The notes below the pieces were generated by a model. The model did no database searches, was not told the DNA's origin, and saw nothing but the letters and a program-made list of their open reading frames with translations. Of a stretch of 32,741 bases of DNA, positions 32,272 to 32,741 are shown piece by piece (the stretch's first letter is position 1; each line of letters begins with the position of its first letter). A program made the position numbers and the translations under genes. The stretch lies in the NCBI GenBank assembly GCA_016284175.1, contig JAEEOJ010000148.1, positions 1 to 32,741 of the forward strand, written 5' to 3'. The stretch comes from Lachnospiraceae bacterium. Its GTDB lineage: Bacteria > Bacillota > Clostridia > Lachnospirales > Lachnospiraceae.

Positions 32272-32741
32272 TTATTTTATTCTCAGCGTTTTGGGCGCAA
32301 ACTTGTAAACCAGCTTGTCCGCAATGACGAAATAAACGCCTGTAATTACGATACCCGCAACAGCGGTAATCGCATTGGGCATCGGTATAAACATAATTAT
32401 GAAACACACTGCTCCATAGATAAATGCCAGATATCCGTAGAGTTTTGATTTGATCATAAAATCTCTCGAATACGGCTGAAGTATATAGTAAATCGTCAGG
32501 TGCCTAATCGAGAAAAGCGCCGTAAAAGAAGTGATTGTAACAATAACCGAAATATATTCTCCGAAGTACCTTTCTCCGCCAGTTAAAACAAGCGTTACAA
32601 TGACGAAAATCATCATAAGTGAAGATACAATCATATTAAACTTAAATATCGAAAATGCTCTTAGTCTGAACATTTTCCTAAGAGACTCAGGCGTTCTGTA
32701 AAAGCCGTACACAAGCATAGACGAATCGCAGCTTGCAAACA
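32272..32741 (-). CDS. Membrane protein of unknown function (5' end outside window)
   Basis: The frame is open to the window edge, so the start is missing; 155 codons are visible. The visible part begins CDSSMLVYGFYRTPESLRKM and has about four TM segments, arranged as two close pairs, followed by a basic C-terminus (KFAPKTLRIK). I do not recognise the family. An ATG at 32718 has no good ribosome site and is probably internal. Confidence 0.75.
   Translation of the reverse strand, partial: FASCDSSMLVYGFYRTPESLRKMFRLRAFSIFKFNMIVSSLMMIFVIVTLVLTGGERYFGEYISVIVTITSFTALFSIRHLTIYYILQPYSRDFMIKSKLYGYLAFIYGAVCFIIMFIPMPNAITAVAGIVITGVYFVIADKLVYKFAPKTLRIK

Overview
The window looks like a Firmicute of the class Clostridia, probably a fibre-degrading Lachnospiraceae (Butyrivibrio-like) from gut or rumen. 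This is inferred from the AT-rich DNA, the AGGAGG-type ribosome sites, consensus TTGACA/TATAAT promoters, a family 9 cellulase with CBM3 modules, ECF transporters and typical gene families. Every gene but one (a LysR regulator) lies on the minus strand, so the window is read from high to low coordinates. No tRNA, rRNA, CRISPR array or transposase gene was seen, and no gene-free stretch exceeds 300 bases.

Region 1 (1-7725, minus): a cell-envelope operon. An ECF-type sigma factor overlaps a single-pass putative anti-sigma protein. Downstream come a large membrane protein with a GldG-like layout and a tyrosine-rich extracellular segment, an ABC ATPase, its ABC-2 permease, and a DUF4175-like membrane protein with a Gly/Gln/Asn/Pro-rich tail that runs off the window.

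Region 2 (7792-13874, minus): a membrane-tethered GH9 endoglucanase whose start codon shares a base with the stop codon of a receptor with an extracellular beta-propeller, a Y_Y_Y domain and a cytoplasmic HD-GYP c-di-GMP phosphodiesterase domain. A good promoter precedes the receptor gene.

Region 3 (13893-17258): a HAD phosphatase and a low-molecular-weight tyrosine phosphatase in one unit, then a Cys-nucleophile alpha/beta hydrolase diverging from a LysR regulator, with a perfect 16-bp palindrome at the regulator's predicted start of transcription.

Region 4 (17278-27830): the most interesting part, a putative metal-responsive regulon. Nine copies of the palindrome GTTAG-N6-CTAAC (six perfect, three with one mismatch) sit at the promoters of four transcription units and before one internal gene: a methyltransferase / heavy-metal-binding (HMA) protein / S-component-like unit; an ECF transporter plus IrtAB/YbtPQ-like ABC pair; enolase; and flavodoxin. 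Two of the promoters are near-identical duplicated cassettes, each preceded by a 29-bp REP-like element. A 32-residue ORF at the end of the first unit resembles the N-terminus of a DtxR-family metalloregulator. I infer DtxR-type control by iron or another metal: metallophore or metal import is switched on together with flavodoxin, the usual iron-sparing substitute for ferredoxin, and, unexpectedly, enolase.

Region 5 (27846-32741, minus): a HigBA-like toxin-antitoxin pair with its operator inside its promoter, then a likely operon of membrane acyltransferase, iron-sulfur-type flavoprotein, aldo/keto reductase and nitroreductase ending at a strong terminator, a third REP-like element, and a partial membrane protein at the edge.
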